A stretch of DNA of 64,000 nt from Limnanthes douglasii subsp. nivea (Eukaryota > Streptophyta > Magnoliopsida > Brassicales > Limnanthaceae): NCBI GenBank assembly GCA_036936605.1, contig JAUPFV010000001.1:152801187-152865186 (forward strand), given 5' to 3'. Under the pieces are notes generated by a model. It ran no database searches, was not told the DNA's origin, and was given only the letters and a program-made list of their open reading frames with translations. The position numbers were made by a program, and so were the translations under genes. Position 1 is the stretch's first letter; each line of letters starts with the position of its first letter. Positions 24,946 through 37,502 of this stretch are shown here, in pieces.

Positions 24946-25441
24946 TTTGCCTAAAAATATAAGATTATGATAAAAAGGCTCAGATCTACCAATCTAAGAC
25001 TCGTGATACTCTTGTGAGATATCTCTAAAGGATGATAAAGTTTCTAAAAATATCATTAAAATACTCATAATTTCATTACAAAAATTTAAATTTTTAGTAT
25101 TTTTTTTAATTCTTAAGTTTGTTGAATTTAAAAATCAATATAGATTAAGATCATAGTGTTAAAATTAGAGACCACTAATGGTAAAGAAAATTATAGAATT
25201 TATAATAGATACCTTAATACATCTACTATAGAAGTGAGTTTCAACCTTTTTTATTGATTTTTTATAAAAATTCCGACATTCACTATATATATCAGCTTCT
25301 TACGGGTCAGCTCGGTTATGTTGAGACTCATTGTTTATTATCATTATAAAATTTGTATAGTAAAATCAAAATTATTTATTTTAAACAATCAGAAGCTTCC
25401 ATGGTAAATATATCCAAAATGAACACAATTAAGTAAGAAAA

Positions 25442-28400
25442 ATAATTTTAAGATTCAGTTTTGAAGCTTTGAGGTGGGAGACAAAGTTCTTAGAAGAGTA
25501 TCTTTATACCAAGGGAAAAAGTCTCGATAAGATGGCCTCTAACTAGTGAAGACCTTATATAATTGAAGTCAAAATAAAATCGGTAACATACACATTTTTA
25601 AATATATAAGGCAACCAGATTCAGCAATCTTGGAACATCGAGCATACAAATCTTTGACATCCCCCTTAAGCTTCAGCTCTTTGTTATATGATTATATATG
25701 TAAACGATCTATTATACTTGGGATGTACTCTTTCTGACCCAGGTTGTGCAAGAAGTTTTTAAGGAGACACACATCTTTAATAAACGTGTATTTTGGCTAA
25801 CACATAAATCTCAACTCATTTTTGCTTCGCATAAATATTTTAAATTTTACAAAACAACAAGCCACAATCAACATACAAAGGATAAGCCTGAGATGCATAT
25901 GGGTAGTTTTCAACATCTGTAGGAATTTTGGCCCACCTTTAACAAAATAATAGTATATGAGTCTGAATATAGTATTTGACCCGCTGAAGAGCTTTAGACT
26001 TCATTCCAATAATACAACAAATGATAAGTCTCAAAATATTTTTCAGACCTTTGAATTTATTTGGTCTTCATACATACACAAAAACAAAAAAAAGGTAAGA
26101 CTGAATATAAGCTTTATCCCTAAGAAGAGTTTTGGCCTTTAAAGAGTCTACGTACCACTATATTAAACAATAATCATAATAAGATGATTATTGAAATTAG
26201 TATTAAAAGAAGTCATGCACTCTTCACAAAATAAAAATATATAAAGTTTAGTTATTTTTATACATAATCCAAACAATGATCCCATGTGGTCTTTATTCAG
26301 CTCTCGGTCTTTTAAAAATCTGATCATTAAAACTCGACTAAGAGAGCACCATAAAAGAGAAAATAAAAAAGACTTAAAAAATAATGCATGAGCCATAAAA
26401 AAAATATAAGTCATAAAATTCACTTAATATATAATACAATAAAAATAACCCCAACTAAATGGACTTTTATCATAAAGTTTCCCAATAATAGAGACTTTAG
26501 CTATCAAACTGACTCAAGGGCTTAAAATAATGCAATATAATAACCATATGTCAGAATGACCGTCGGAGGTTTAACCCACCTTGTGCGTTAGAACCTTCTA
26601 TGATCCTGCAAGACTCTCATTTCTAACGGCCGTATTTATAACTTCACTTGGGATGACATCAAAATAACTTGGTCAAGACGCACAATCATCAACCCAACAA
26701 CATCAACTTGGTCATAATCCTCTTCATTCAAACATGTCAATTATTTTCTCTCAACCTCCATAGCGGTTATAAGTGACTCGTGGTCATGAAACCTATACCA
26801 CTTGCACATTTCAGGTGTCCCCTTCTATGGAACATAGTTTCGAAATGTGTATAGAGGGATGCCTTTGACCCCCTATTTGTTTTCAAGATCAGTGTTCATT
26901 TTTTTGTTGGAATCTATATTTTCCTAAATATATCCCTTTAGGTATGTGATATCTCAAACAACACACCAACAACCTCTAATATGAGCCTAAGATCGTCCTT
27001 GAAGGTGGTAGGATTTCGGCATGGTTAATGCAAAGTAATGAAACTATTTAGGAATGTCTATAATAGAATTGAAAATACATCAACATATATTCACACAAAA
27101 TAACATAGGAAACATGAATGTTTAATTTACGTTTACGCTCAAATTCAATTATCTTGTGGCCAAGTCCACAAGAAAAATATAGCTGGGTAATTTTCTTTTG
27201 CTGGCCAAATCAATAAATTAGCTCACGAGTTATGTAATCTGCTTCAATGCAAATACAGGTGGTTTGGATACCCCAACCATACCAACTACATGATTTCTTT
27301 CATTTGGTGCATCAATATTTTCCCCATAAGTAATGAAATTGGTAATCATTTAAAGGAATAAAGGACTTAACTCTTACTTCTCATAACCTTCAATTGTCAA
27401 GGATTTCACATCGATCATTGGTTTTTGCACATCTAAGCCTGATACATTTTCAACTCTAGGATTCTTAGTCAAAACAACCAAGTCATTAGTAAGATTCAGA
27501 TATTCGGTCATAAACATTACATGCTTTAAGGCTTTGGGTTCCTCAACCTCCGGCACAATGCAGAATCTCTTCCCAAACACTCAGCCACACTTGTAACCTT
27601 CAGATCCGCATGAGTTATAGTTGTAAAATATTTCCCCACCTTCTGGTTAGTTTTTACACTAGACTCATCAGCGGTCATGGCTTTTTTGGCATTAGAGAAT
27701 TAATCACTTTCTTCTCTCATCCATGTTTTACTCACTAACTGTCCCAGCAAGCGAGCAACCTCTGCATCCTCTAGGAGGGCTTTACCTTTACATATAAGTA
27801 CTTATTTTGTTTCTCATTAGGGTCAACTTTAACAATTACAACCTATTTGGTATGGGCTGAAGGAACATCATTTCTCCTGTAGTATCCTTATAACTAAAGA
27901 TATACGAGACGAACCATCAATAGTCAGAGTCATCCTCATTAAAGATTTGGTAAAATAAGCATTTATTTTCTTTCCAACTTCAGGCTTGAGATTTGGCTTA
28001 ATGATTTTGTTCTTGGCTTCAACAGCCTTTGAGTATCCAGACTCATCATCATATGTTATGGTGTACTTAACAAATGATACATCCCTGTCTAGACCTTTGG
28101 TTTTGTCCCTCATCCTACTCTTATCAGCTCTACTATATGCCACTTTTATATGGACATTTTTGGATATCTCTTTTTTCACCACAACATACTTCCCAACATC
28201 CGTCATAGTCGGAGACCACCTCACTACAACCATCTTTGTTAAAGAACCATCTCATTTTTCATTTATTTGCCTAAAAATATAGGAAGTCTCGTGATATTCT
28301 TGTGAGATATCTCTAAAGAATATGATGATAAAGTTTTTAAAAATGTCATTAAAATACTTATAATTTCATTACAAAAATTTAGATTTTTAGTCCACTGATG

Positions 28401-28725
28401 ATAAAGTTTCTAAAAATGTCATTAAAAAAATCAATATAGATTAAGATCAAAGTGTTAAAACTATAGACCACTAATGGTAGAGGAAATTATAGAATTTATA
28501 ATAGATACATGTATACATCTACTATAGAAGTGAGTTTCAACCTTTTTTATTGATTTTTTTTACAACTTTCGTCATTCACTATATATATCAGCTTCTTACG
28601 GGTCAGCTCGGTTATGTTGAGACTCATTGTTTATTATCATCATAAAATTTACATAGTAAAAACAAAATTATTCATTTTAAACAATTAGAAGCTTCCATGG
28701 TGAATATATCCAAAATGAATACAAA
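25442..28725. repeat. Tandem repeat copy C (about 3.3 kb)
   Basis: Begins directly at ataattttaagattcag, offset by about 4,860 bp from B, and ends at tatccaaaatgaatac. It carries the second copy of the antisense ORF (27868-28233 and further down) and lacks both the MITE and the minisatellite of B. Confidence 0.92.
27374..28233 (-). pseudogene. Antisense ORF of unknown function, copy C
   Basis: Two open pieces in the minus direction. The 121-residue frame at 28233-27868 (MVVVRWSPTMTDVGKYVVVK and on) has the same length as its copy B counterpart. The 68-residue frame at 27580-27374 reads MFGKRFCIVPEVEEPKALKH and goes on to FMTEYLNLTNDLVVLTKNPR. The site of the MITE in copy B falls inside the second piece, which is uninterrupted here. 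The N-terminal MMKRLSSKK part is lost by the C deletion. The ORF continues in a broken state to about 26640. Retention of length and reading frame in both copies may simply reflect recent duplication. Confidence 0.55.
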
Positions 28726-29981
28726 TTCAGAAGATTTGTAAGAGTTTTAATATTTGGCTTGATTAATAAAGTTTCTCTTACATTTATTGTTTAGTTCACA
28801 CATAAAGTTTTTACATTTATGGTTTAGTTCATATAAAGTTGTTTTAAATTTTTATAGACAGTTGGTAGATTGATACAACTACATTAAAATCTGTGTTTCT
28901 TTTAAATATATATTAAATTTTCAATAATTGAATGATCGTTAACGTATGTACAAGCAAAGGTAACTCATACAATGATAAGAGAATTTTCAAACTAAACAAA
29001 TAAATTGTATAAACTATGAAATAATCATATCTAATAACAATATATTATAAATTAAAAATGATTAAAAACTCAAGACAAAAAAATGTATGTTTGACATAAG
29101 CATTTAGATCATATCTCTGGTAAAATATGATTAATAATATACTTTATTAAAATCTTATAAGATCACTCGATTATGGCTTAAAAATATGATCAAAAGAAAA
29201 TATACCGAGTAAACAAAGTTAGGTGTATATATAATGATAGAATTCTAGAGAAATTCAAAAAATACCCACATAAGTAGTTATTTTTAAAACGATACATTAT
29301 TATTAAAAAAACAAAAACTTTGTTTGAATCATTTATACATTTGAGAATCTATAGTGGAACTTAAATTATACATGCATAACGGGTGGATTTTAGGTATTTG
29401 GATGTAAGATTTATCATGTGAATTGTTTTTGGGGTTGTTGTAGGTTAGAATTTGACCTAGGAAGCGCACATAATTTTGACTCAAATGGTAGAAATTTGTT
29501 GGAATAACATATAATTTAGTTTCAAACTCTGGGTCGATATTAGTTATACTTTTATTTATACTAATATAGGTTTTTTTTTTTTAAATTTGTGTTCATCTTT
29601 TGTTACACTATCTTACTGGTAAATATATCGAGGAATTATAGAGCCTTAACTTTGTGATGTTTTAGCCCCGACCACTCGAAAAAATGAAAGTAGTCGAACC
29701 TACAACGATATCGGTTATAGTATACAAATCTCGGATGCTAGAGAACATCACCATTCCCTATGCCAGAGCTAGGTCCATAGCATATTAATTCATCTTTAGA
29801 CGAGGATGAAGTAAGCATGGACCTGAAATTCACAGTTTTTAGATCAAGATTCTTATATATTACAAAATTATATAATGTATTATTAAATCAAACAACGTAC
29901 ATCGTCTATCACGTTAGGTAAGCATACAATAATTATTTTTTAAATATTACTTTTGAATATTTTGAATATTATGTTTTATGC

Positions 29982-30031
<50 letters not shown>

Positions 30032-30070
30032 TTTGTATATAGATCCAAACATATACGTTTTCGTCTTTAC
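28726..30070. other. AT-rich spacer, no gene
   Basis: A short direct repeat lies at about 28777-28843 (ttacatttat, then tttagttca). A stretch at 29640-29830 is less AT-rich and reads without stops for some 40 codons (MLENITIPYARARSIAY), but I do not recognise it. Nothing else is supported. Confidence 0.4.
29985..30028. repeat. (AT)22 microsatellite
   Basis: Uninterrupted AT dinucleotides over 44 bases. They generate the artificial YIYIYI tail of a minus-strand frame. Confidence 0.98.
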
Positions 30071-30079
30071 AATTAGCAC

Positions 30080-30620
30080 ACGGTGTTTCTCAGTTTGGAT
30101 GTGACCAACCAACAATTTATCTATGAAGTTTCCAATAACACGGTCTTCAGACCGATGTTGAAGGCATTGCATGATTGGCCCACTGAAAAATGCATTCATT
30201 TAAAGATGGTATACCAAGATCATCAGTTTTCACTTCTCATTTCGGGAGATAACGGTCACATTAGAAGATGTGGCCAACAATACAAGTGAACTAGTATTAG
30301 GATAACTCGTCGATCTATGAACAATAAAAATAAATATGTAATGATTGCAATAGTTTCGTGGTTACTTGATATCCCTCTTAGCGTAGCCAAAAAACTTATT
30401 TTTTATACAGAAATTGGTCGTAAGATGTCATGTTTGAAGTAAAAAAATTATGTTGATCATTTGTGTGCCTGGGTAAGGTTGGCTGGTAATATATAGTGTT
30501 ACACGCGACCTTATCTCCTATTTTTATTCGGTTGCATCATTTTTACTTACCAGAACAAACCACATATATAAGATGATTAATTTTTACTCCCTTATATACT
30601 TAAAGATATTTGATCATACA
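30080..30620 (+). pseudogene. Plant-mobile-domain (MAIN-like) relic
   Basis: Conceptual reading in shifting plus frames gives ALHDWPTEKC (about 30160-30190), then FHFSFREITVTLEDV (about 30225-30270) and, after a non-coding gap, TRPYLLFLFGCIIFTYQNKP (about 30503-30562). These match the order of conserved blocks in plant mobile domain proteins, which usually read ALVERWRPETHTFHLPxGE, then TLxDV, and later ARAYILxLxGGxLF. Such domains occur in MAIN/MAIL genes and in Mutator-like and Ty3 transposons. Frames are interrupted by several stops, so this is dead. Whether it came from a transposon or a host gene cannot be told. Confidence 0.5.
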
Positions 30621-30629
30621 TATGAAGGA

Positions 30630-33191
30630 TGTAGGTATTTGTGTAAAGTAGTTATATTTAGAATAGCAATATTTAAAAAATATGAGTGACTTTATTACTT
30701 TACTTGAATGTTGGATATATGATCATTTTTATGGTTTCCAATCAGCGAACTAGTAAGGTTATGTCATATTTATGTTGCATATTTTTACATGGGATAAGTG
30801 AGGCTATGAACCCAACATAAATTGTTTGTTGATAATCTTCATGCAAAATGACTCATTGTCGAGCATTTAAGAGTTGATACGGTACGCATATTTAATATTT
30901 TTATTATTATGTTAAATTATTTTTGAAAAATATATATCTAATATCAATAACGATGATTAAATTGTTTGCAGATATAATATGATTTGTTTGTAGTATTTAT
31001 CTATGAATATAATATAGAGTCTTACACATTGGCTATATAGTTTGCTAAATTGGTCATATCTAATATGTCTCGCATCGTCCGAGAAATAAAATTACTAGAA
31101 GAGGTATAAAAGGCTTCATATTTACAAATTGGAGCAATTCGGTTTGGATAAGTCAGGTACCAGTAAACTCATAAGATACAAATGTGTTTGAAGTTTTGAC
31201 ATTCATATTATGGACTCATACTATGATGGATTGATTCATAATTTTTTTAATATATTATACCTCTTATACGGTGGAAGAAGACCCATTGGACGAAGAAAAC
31301 GAGAATGAAATATGTTGAGAGTATATGAAGATCTTCGGCAAGTGCGATGGAATATATCCAAGGATGTCGTTCGGTGATAAAAGTGATATATAAAGAGACA
31401 CATATTCGTCTATAGATGAGTAACATACATAATATATTTGATGTTATGTAATTTTTGTAAATTATGCAATCGATTATGATACAAATATTTTAATGGATTT
31501 CATTCGACGTTATATTCTATATTTATCCAATTAACCAATAATCCAACAAAAAATGCAATAAACGTTGAGTAACCTATGAAAAATTATCAAATTAAAATTC
31601 TAAAACATTTTGAAAAAAACAACAAATTTTGACCCATTGGATTGAAATCAAACACAATAACATCGATAAACTTATAAAATTTATATTTGGAAAAGAAAAC
31701 TAATTTTAAAATTAATTGTCATTTATATTTTCCATTATGATAAAAACCATACACTCTCGAAATCAGTTGTATTTTGAATAAACAAAAAGAAAATTAAATT
31801 TGACATAAAAAATATAACATAAATTAATAACAATATATGTTATAAATGTTGGTACGTGATTAATTACTTTAATAAATTGTATCTTCAACTTTATTTTTGA
31901 TTAATTTAACCTAGTTGTTTATATATATCAATGAAGTGAACCATATCTACAACCACACACTTATAAACAAAACAAACTTACGATCATAGCTATAACGAAG
32001 GAAAAATTATCACGAATGTATTAAAATTTACGAAATATATTCTACATAATATATTATATGTATGGTCTTAATCGTACGACCCTGATTCCACATCTGCAAA
32101 GACGAGAAGACGTTTCCACCATGTGCAAGTATCTAAAGACCTTACTAACTTTTCAAAATTGTGACCTTCTATACGATAACATACAATAAATTTTTAAGAT
32201 GTTCTCTTTATATTTTATCAATACCATTACCGAACATGAGCTATGTGAGGTGAATGATCCTCTCATTTACTAGATATACAAGAAATATGTATTGATAAGT
32301 ATCATCGGTTAAAATATTTATTATGAATAATATGTTGTATTGTCATTTATTTTCATGTTGTTGTTGTTATTTTTTTATTATGACTAAATAACTATTTATG
32401 TCGTTATGATGTTTGAAATTTTTTATACTTTGAAAACTACGGATATATTTATGTAATGTTCGAATTTGTTTGTGTATATGGGTCACGAATTACTTAAATA
32501 AATATTATATAACGTGAACTGCGGTATAACAAATTATTATATCATTCACCTAATATACCATAAATGGGTTCCTACACGTGTCAGATAACTTAATGTTACA
32601 GAACATTTTTTTACGCATATATAACACAAATCATTATGTTATATTTTACTCTTTTTATTGGATAATATTAAAATTTACAATGTTCAAACTTTAATATAAT
32701 ATAAATAAAAATAACAATAACAAAAAACAATAGTTTAAATTACACAAATTAAAGTTACAAATATTTTTGTTACATAATATAGATGGATAGTTTTCAGTAA
32801 TTTTTGTCGCCTTACAACTGTGTCGTTTAAAAGGGTTGATTTAATTGAATTTGACATTTTGGCCAAATAATTGAGTTATCCAACCTCGACTTTTTATGGA
32901 AACAAATATTGGTTGGTAGTGATCTGTTTAGGTTCATGACAACTTATCAATGTATAAAATATCATTATAAAATAAAATTTTGTTATTAACGTAGTAAAGA
33001 ACTTCATTCAAAACTTTTACTTATGCTAATAAAAATTATTCTCATTCACGTGAGCAATTTAATTTTTTATTTTGTTTGTTAGATGGTGTGGAATACCTTA
33101 AGAGGCAGTCCTAATAATTTTAACCATTGACATTTTATACCTCGCAATCTTTTAACGTACTAATCTTCAACTTATGATATCTATGTCTCAC

Positions 33192-33226
<35 letters not shown>

Positions 33227-34030
33227 CGTACATTAAATATGTATGTAGGTTTCTCATTCTTCAAACTGACCAAAAAAATTAAAAGTGGACCCACTCATGG
33301 ATAGTTTTTTTACAAATTTATTTTTCATCCTTTTCTAATTCTTTCTCTTTTGGACATCCTTTTAAAAATATCGTAGATGCATGATTACATTTTCCGCATA
33401 CAATTTCCAAAAACCATAATTAAACTTCAATGGTATGATTCTAAAAAAACACTCTTATAACTTCATATTGATCTCTTAACAAGCTTCAAGAACATATACA
33501 ATAAAATAAATAAAGAGATATTTATATGCGAAGAAACTCTCGTACTATTAACACTAAATCAAATAAAAAACATTTGATTTCGACCGACCAACGAAATCAA
33601 ATTCACTGATCGTTATACAACACATAACTTCTGACAACATATTAAAATGACGATGATATGCGACGTATGATTTTAACCCACATAGATTTTGACCTCCCTG
33701 TTTAATAGACAAAACTTAATATCTTAAAACAAAAATTATTTAACTACTTAGTTTGGTTATTCATCTTATTAAAGTTTAAAATAGATTTTTTGTTTTCCAT
33801 TAAAAAAAATAGATAATTTTTAATTGCAATTATAAAACTAATATATATGAACTGAATTGAAAATAGTTTTATTTAGTATTTTGCGGGAAAGAAAAATCAA
33901 ACAATTGCGATATAAGAAAAAGACAACATTCTTTTATCAAAAAACATTGTTTTATTGTATGCGGACAAAAAAAATTATAAAAAAGAATTACCATCTACTT
34001 AACAAAAAATGTGTTTCACATATATAGTTA
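30630..34030. other. AT-rich spacer, no gene recognised
   Basis: About 3.4 kb with very low GC and only short chance frames. It contains a (TA)n tract at 33194-33224. A weak continuation of the plant-mobile-domain relic may extend to about 31390 but I cannot anchor it on motifs. Confidence 0.45.
33194..33224. repeat. (AT)n microsatellite, about 15 units
   Basis: Uninterrupted alternating T and A over about 30 bases. Confidence 0.97.
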
Positions 34031-34035
34031 GTAAA

Positions 34036-34190
34036 CTTTTTATTATAAAGCAACTCTTTTATAAATTAGAGAAGAAAATGGAGCTTATACCTTTTATTAT
34101 AAAGCAACTCTTTTATAAATTAGAGATAGAACTGACTAGGAAACAAATACGAGTAAAAGAGAGATAGAACTAACCAGTAAATGGAGCTTA
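34036..34190. repeat. 54-bp tandem duplication with shuffled partial copies
   Basis: tattataaagcaactctttt occurs at 34041 and again at 34095 (offset 54 bp) with the following ataaattagaga. Two smaller pieces, gagatagaact and aaatggagcttatac, are also repeated within the next 70 bases. It sits just upstream of the hAT element. Confidence 0.85.
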
Positions 34191-34772
34191 TACATTGCAG
34201 TTTTCTAAGAAGAGAGCTTATACGATCTGTTCATGTTCGTATCTAGCTTAGTTATTATGGCCTTGGTAGGTATCGGATTTTGTTAAATAATCGGCTTACC
34301 CGATTAGCTTTCCTAAGTTGATTATGAGTTCTGTATATCATACCAAAACTCGATTCCATTGTGTTGTTGCTCGGTTTCAAATCGGAATTAGTGTTTTCTA
34401 TTTCTTGTCCTTTGATTCTTTGAGATATTTTGAGCTAAACTTAGACTTTGTAGTGGAGGATTGTGGTTAAGTTGTTTAGGATGGATTTTGTGTTGTCCAT
34501 GATTTGTTTATGCTTATTAGAGAGATTATGATGTTTTGTATGGTGTTGGCTATCTGAATTTATGATTATGATCAGGGTGATTGATTTGTTTAGGATTATG
34601 ACTAGTGTTTTTACATAAAATCGTATCATCTAAAAAAGACGTTCCTGTGTTTGCCGTCAAGGTGCAGAAACTGTGTAGATTAGAGGATATAGATTTTGAT
34701 TTATAAAGATTATCTTCGTCCATAAAAGGTGACCGACGATTAATTAATACTATTTTCACTGCAGATTTCACC

Positions 34773-37075
34773 ATGACATCTCAAGACTCCCAAGTAAATC
34801 GAAATATAACTTCCGCTTCTTCACATAATTTGGACGAGCACCATCCCGAATCTTTCGAGCCACTAGTTGAGGAAGATGCAACTCCTACACTGACACCGAC
34901 AAATGATCCTTCAATTCCAGTTTCCGGTAGTGAAGACATGGAATTGGATACTACGCATTTGAAATCAACCGTATGGACGCATTATAAAAGGAAAAGAGAA
35001 AACGGGGATATAAAGGCTTATTGCAAATATTGTTCGAAATCGTTTGCTGCAGCTTCAAAACTAGGAACAAATCATCTGCATAGACATGCTAATAATTGTG
35101 CAAAGCGCATAAATATCGACATCCGACAACAAGTTCTGATTTCACAACAAAGCAAAGTAGATGGAAAAACAGCCTTAAATACTCACATTTTTTATCAAGA
35201 CTTATTAAGAAAGCATCTTGCAAGGATTATTGTGATGCACGAGTACCCACTTTTCATGGTGGATCATTTAAGATTTCAGATATTTGTCTCACATGCCCAA
35301 CCGTTATTTAAAATAGTATCAAGAAACACGATAAAGAGTGACATACTAAAGATGTACGCTCTTGAGAAGCAAAAACTAATGAGAAGGGTAGAAAAGAATC
35401 GTGGTAGAATCGCTCTAACAACCGATATCTGGTCTACACCAAACCAAACTAGAGGCTTCATGGTGATAACCGCGCATTACGTCGACGATTCTTGGAATTT
35501 ACAAAGCCACACTATCAGGTACTACTGGTAATTCTAGGTTACACTTTTATGATTTAGGTTGTGATATGAGATTAAAAATAATTAATAAATACCATTTGTA
35601 TTTATAAAAAGTCATCATTTTTACAGATTTGCGTACGTTCGTTCTCCGCATACAAAAGAAGTGCTTGCGGATGTACTTTTGGAGTGTTGTTTAGAATGGA
35701 ACATTGATAGAAAGATAGCCACATTGACGGTGTATAATTGTGCTACAAATGATGTCATGGTAAGACTTGTTTCAAGTAAACTTCAACATAATAAATTTAT
35801 GTTATGTGGAGATCTATTCCATATGCGTTGTGCAGCCCATATATTAAATTTGATTGTACAAGAGGGTCTACTTGTCATCAAATAAGGCATTGAACACATT
35901 CGGGCTAGTGTACTATTTTGGACAGCATCAACTAAAAGGAGGCAGAAATTTGAAGAAACGGCACGCCAATTGGAGATTAAGTGTAGAAAAGAGTTGGCTC
36001 TTGATTGTAAAACACGTTGGAATTCTACATATTATATATTATCTACAGCTTTAGAATACAAAGATGTTTTTTCAGATAAAAACAACGAGATTCTACATAC
36101 GATTGTAATCCAAGTGATAGAGAATGGGAAGAAGCTCAATATATTTGTGAAAAGTTGGAGTTGTTTTCAGGTACTCGATATCCAACTGCTAATATTTATT
36201 TTAATAAAGTCTGTGAGATACGAATAGCATTAGGAGAATGGTATATAACTACAAGTTCTTCAATGATTAAAACAACGGCGTATCGTATGTTTGAAAAATT
36301 TAGTAATTATTGGAAAATAATTAATGGAATAATAGGTGTTGCTGCTGTTTTGGATCCTGGATATAAGATGGTTGCTGTGTTGTTTTATTTCAATTCGATT
36401 TATGGTTCTGAGGTAGATCAAGAGATCAAAAAAGTAAGAGATATGTGTTATGAGTTGGTTAAAGAATATGGAAATGATAGTATTGGTCATGAATCTAGTG
36501 CTTCGAATATGTTGTCGGTCACTCAAAGTTCGATGAAGAAACATTCTTCAAAGTTTGATGAGTTTGTTAGTAGTAGGAAAAAGGATGTTGTTGGAAGCGC
36601 AAAGTTGGAATTAGACTTTTATTTGGAGGATGATGTCTTACCAACATCCGATGATTTTGATGTTTTATATTGGTGGAAAGTGAATGGTCCGAAATATCCT
36701 ACTTTACAAAAAAATGCAAGAGATGTTCTAGCGATTCCAGTATCAGCGGTTGCTTCAGAATCTGCTTTTAGTACAAGCGGTCGGCTACTAAGTCCACATC
36801 GTAGCAAACTTGCTTCTAAAACCTTGGAAGCATTAATGTGTACCCAAAATTGGATTTGGAATGAGATCAAAGGTATTTATTTATTTACTTAAATTCTATT
36901 TGTTGATTATTATTTTTGTAAGTTTACTAATAGTTATTCTAATATGATGTTATGTGTTAGGTTCTTCACCAAAAGGTATGGCGTATTTCAAAGCTTTCTT
37001 GATGAGTTTGATGATGGAGATGAAGATGAAAGCATTGTCATAAATGGTGAAGATGATGACACCATTGGAAACTAA
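34773..37075 (+). pseudogene. hAT transposase gene (BED finger, DDE core, hATC), inactivated
   Basis: The product would cut and rejoin the ends of the hAT element. Exon 1 starts at ATG 34773, shortly after a likely 5'UTR splice acceptor (ttttcactgcag). It has a BED zinc finger at residues 65-109 (C84, C87, H101, H105) and the first catalytic block LTTDIWST (D218). A 108-bp intron, 35519-35626 (GT...TTTTTACAG), joins in frame to FAYVRSPHT. The next block reads LTVYNCATND where the family has LxxDN, so the second catalytic Asp appears to be Tyr. It then shows DLFHMRCAAHILNLIVQEGL. A stop at 35883-35885 follows, and a frameshift near 36070-36110. Frame 36155-36892 holds the hATC dimerisation domain (FDVLYWWKVNGPKYPTL, ASESAFSTSGRLLSPHRSKL). 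A second intron (36873-36960) leads to an acidic tail ending at 37075. Confidence 0.88.
35519..35626 (+). other. Intron 1 of the hAT transposase gene
   Basis: Donor AG|GTACTA and acceptor TTTTTACAG|A. Removal restores an AGA arginine codon across the junction and links IR to FAYVRSPHT, matching the family order. Reading through instead meets a TAA at 35529. Confidence 0.8.
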
Positions 37076-37254
37076 AACAAATTCAAGAATGTTTTGTTTT
37101 ATTTTAATGTTTCATTTCACTAAATGTTAGATATTTCAAGCGGATTGTTTTGTAACTTTGTAAAAGACTGCTTTATGTTTATTTTGGTATGGTTGTTGTT
37201 TTAAAATTTATATCTTTTATATTATTATTATTTTAAAAAAATTAAAAATATTAG

Positions 37255-37490
37255 AAGCGGGACGGGTCGGGTCCGGACGGACCGGACAGTTTGAGGACGC
37301 ATGCGGGTCCGGACGGACCGGACAATTCGCTGACGTAAACGGGTCGGGCCGGACAAATCTACAATCGGGTTCGGGCCGGGGCCGGATTCAAAAATCCTCA
37401 CCCGAAAACGAGCCGCGCCGGGTTCGGATTGATATAAAAAAAATCCAGATTCAAGCGGGCCGGCCCAAACCCGGTCCGCGGACGGTCCAT
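37255..37490 (+). repeat. GC-rich subterminal repeats of the hAT element
   Basis: gggtccggacggaccggaca occurs at 37269 and 37305 (offset 36 bp). Related gggtcgggccgg and gggttcgggccggggccgg pieces follow. The block is strikingly GC-rich against the AT-rich window. Subterminal repeats of hAT elements are known transposase binding sites; that role here is inferred. Confidence 0.75.
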
Positions 37491-37502
37491 TGCCATCCCT
37501 TA

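Larger units (their letters stand above)
20373..25441. repeat. Tandem repeat copy B (about 5.1 kb)
   Basis: Homologous to A up to about 22347 and to C from 20582 to the end. It contains the INT C-terminal segment, the minus-strand antisense ORF (about 21780-23749), a MITE at 22620-22934 and a region of about 1.25 kb (23696-24942), including a minisatellite, that is missing from C. Confidence 0.9.
34550..37502 (+). mobile_element. hAT transposon, 3' end present, 5' end not found
   Basis: Contains a hAT transposase gene (34773-37075) followed by about 170 bp of AT-rich DNA and a GC-rich subterminal region (about 37255-37490). It ends ccattgccatccct, which is a hAT terminal inverted repeat in 3' orientation (GGGATGGCAATGG when reversed). 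No matching 5' inverted repeat was found between 33,300 and 34,770, so the left boundary is a guess and the element is probably 5' truncated or diverged. An 8-bp target duplication could therefore not be tested. Confidence 0.75.

Noticed and set aside
29981..30199. Minus-strand frame ending in a YI repeat
   Set aside because: The repeat part is only the (AT)n microsatellite. The rest is antisense to the plant-mobile-domain relic.
31920..32110. TATA-like sequence followed by a possible 5' leader
   Set aside because: The leader-like sequence has no downstream ATG opening a meaningful frame, so I cannot support a gene.
34441..34774. Minus-strand frames of 62 and 74 residues upstream of the hAT gene
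   Set aside because: They lie opposite the probable 5' leader of the transposase gene and show no family features.
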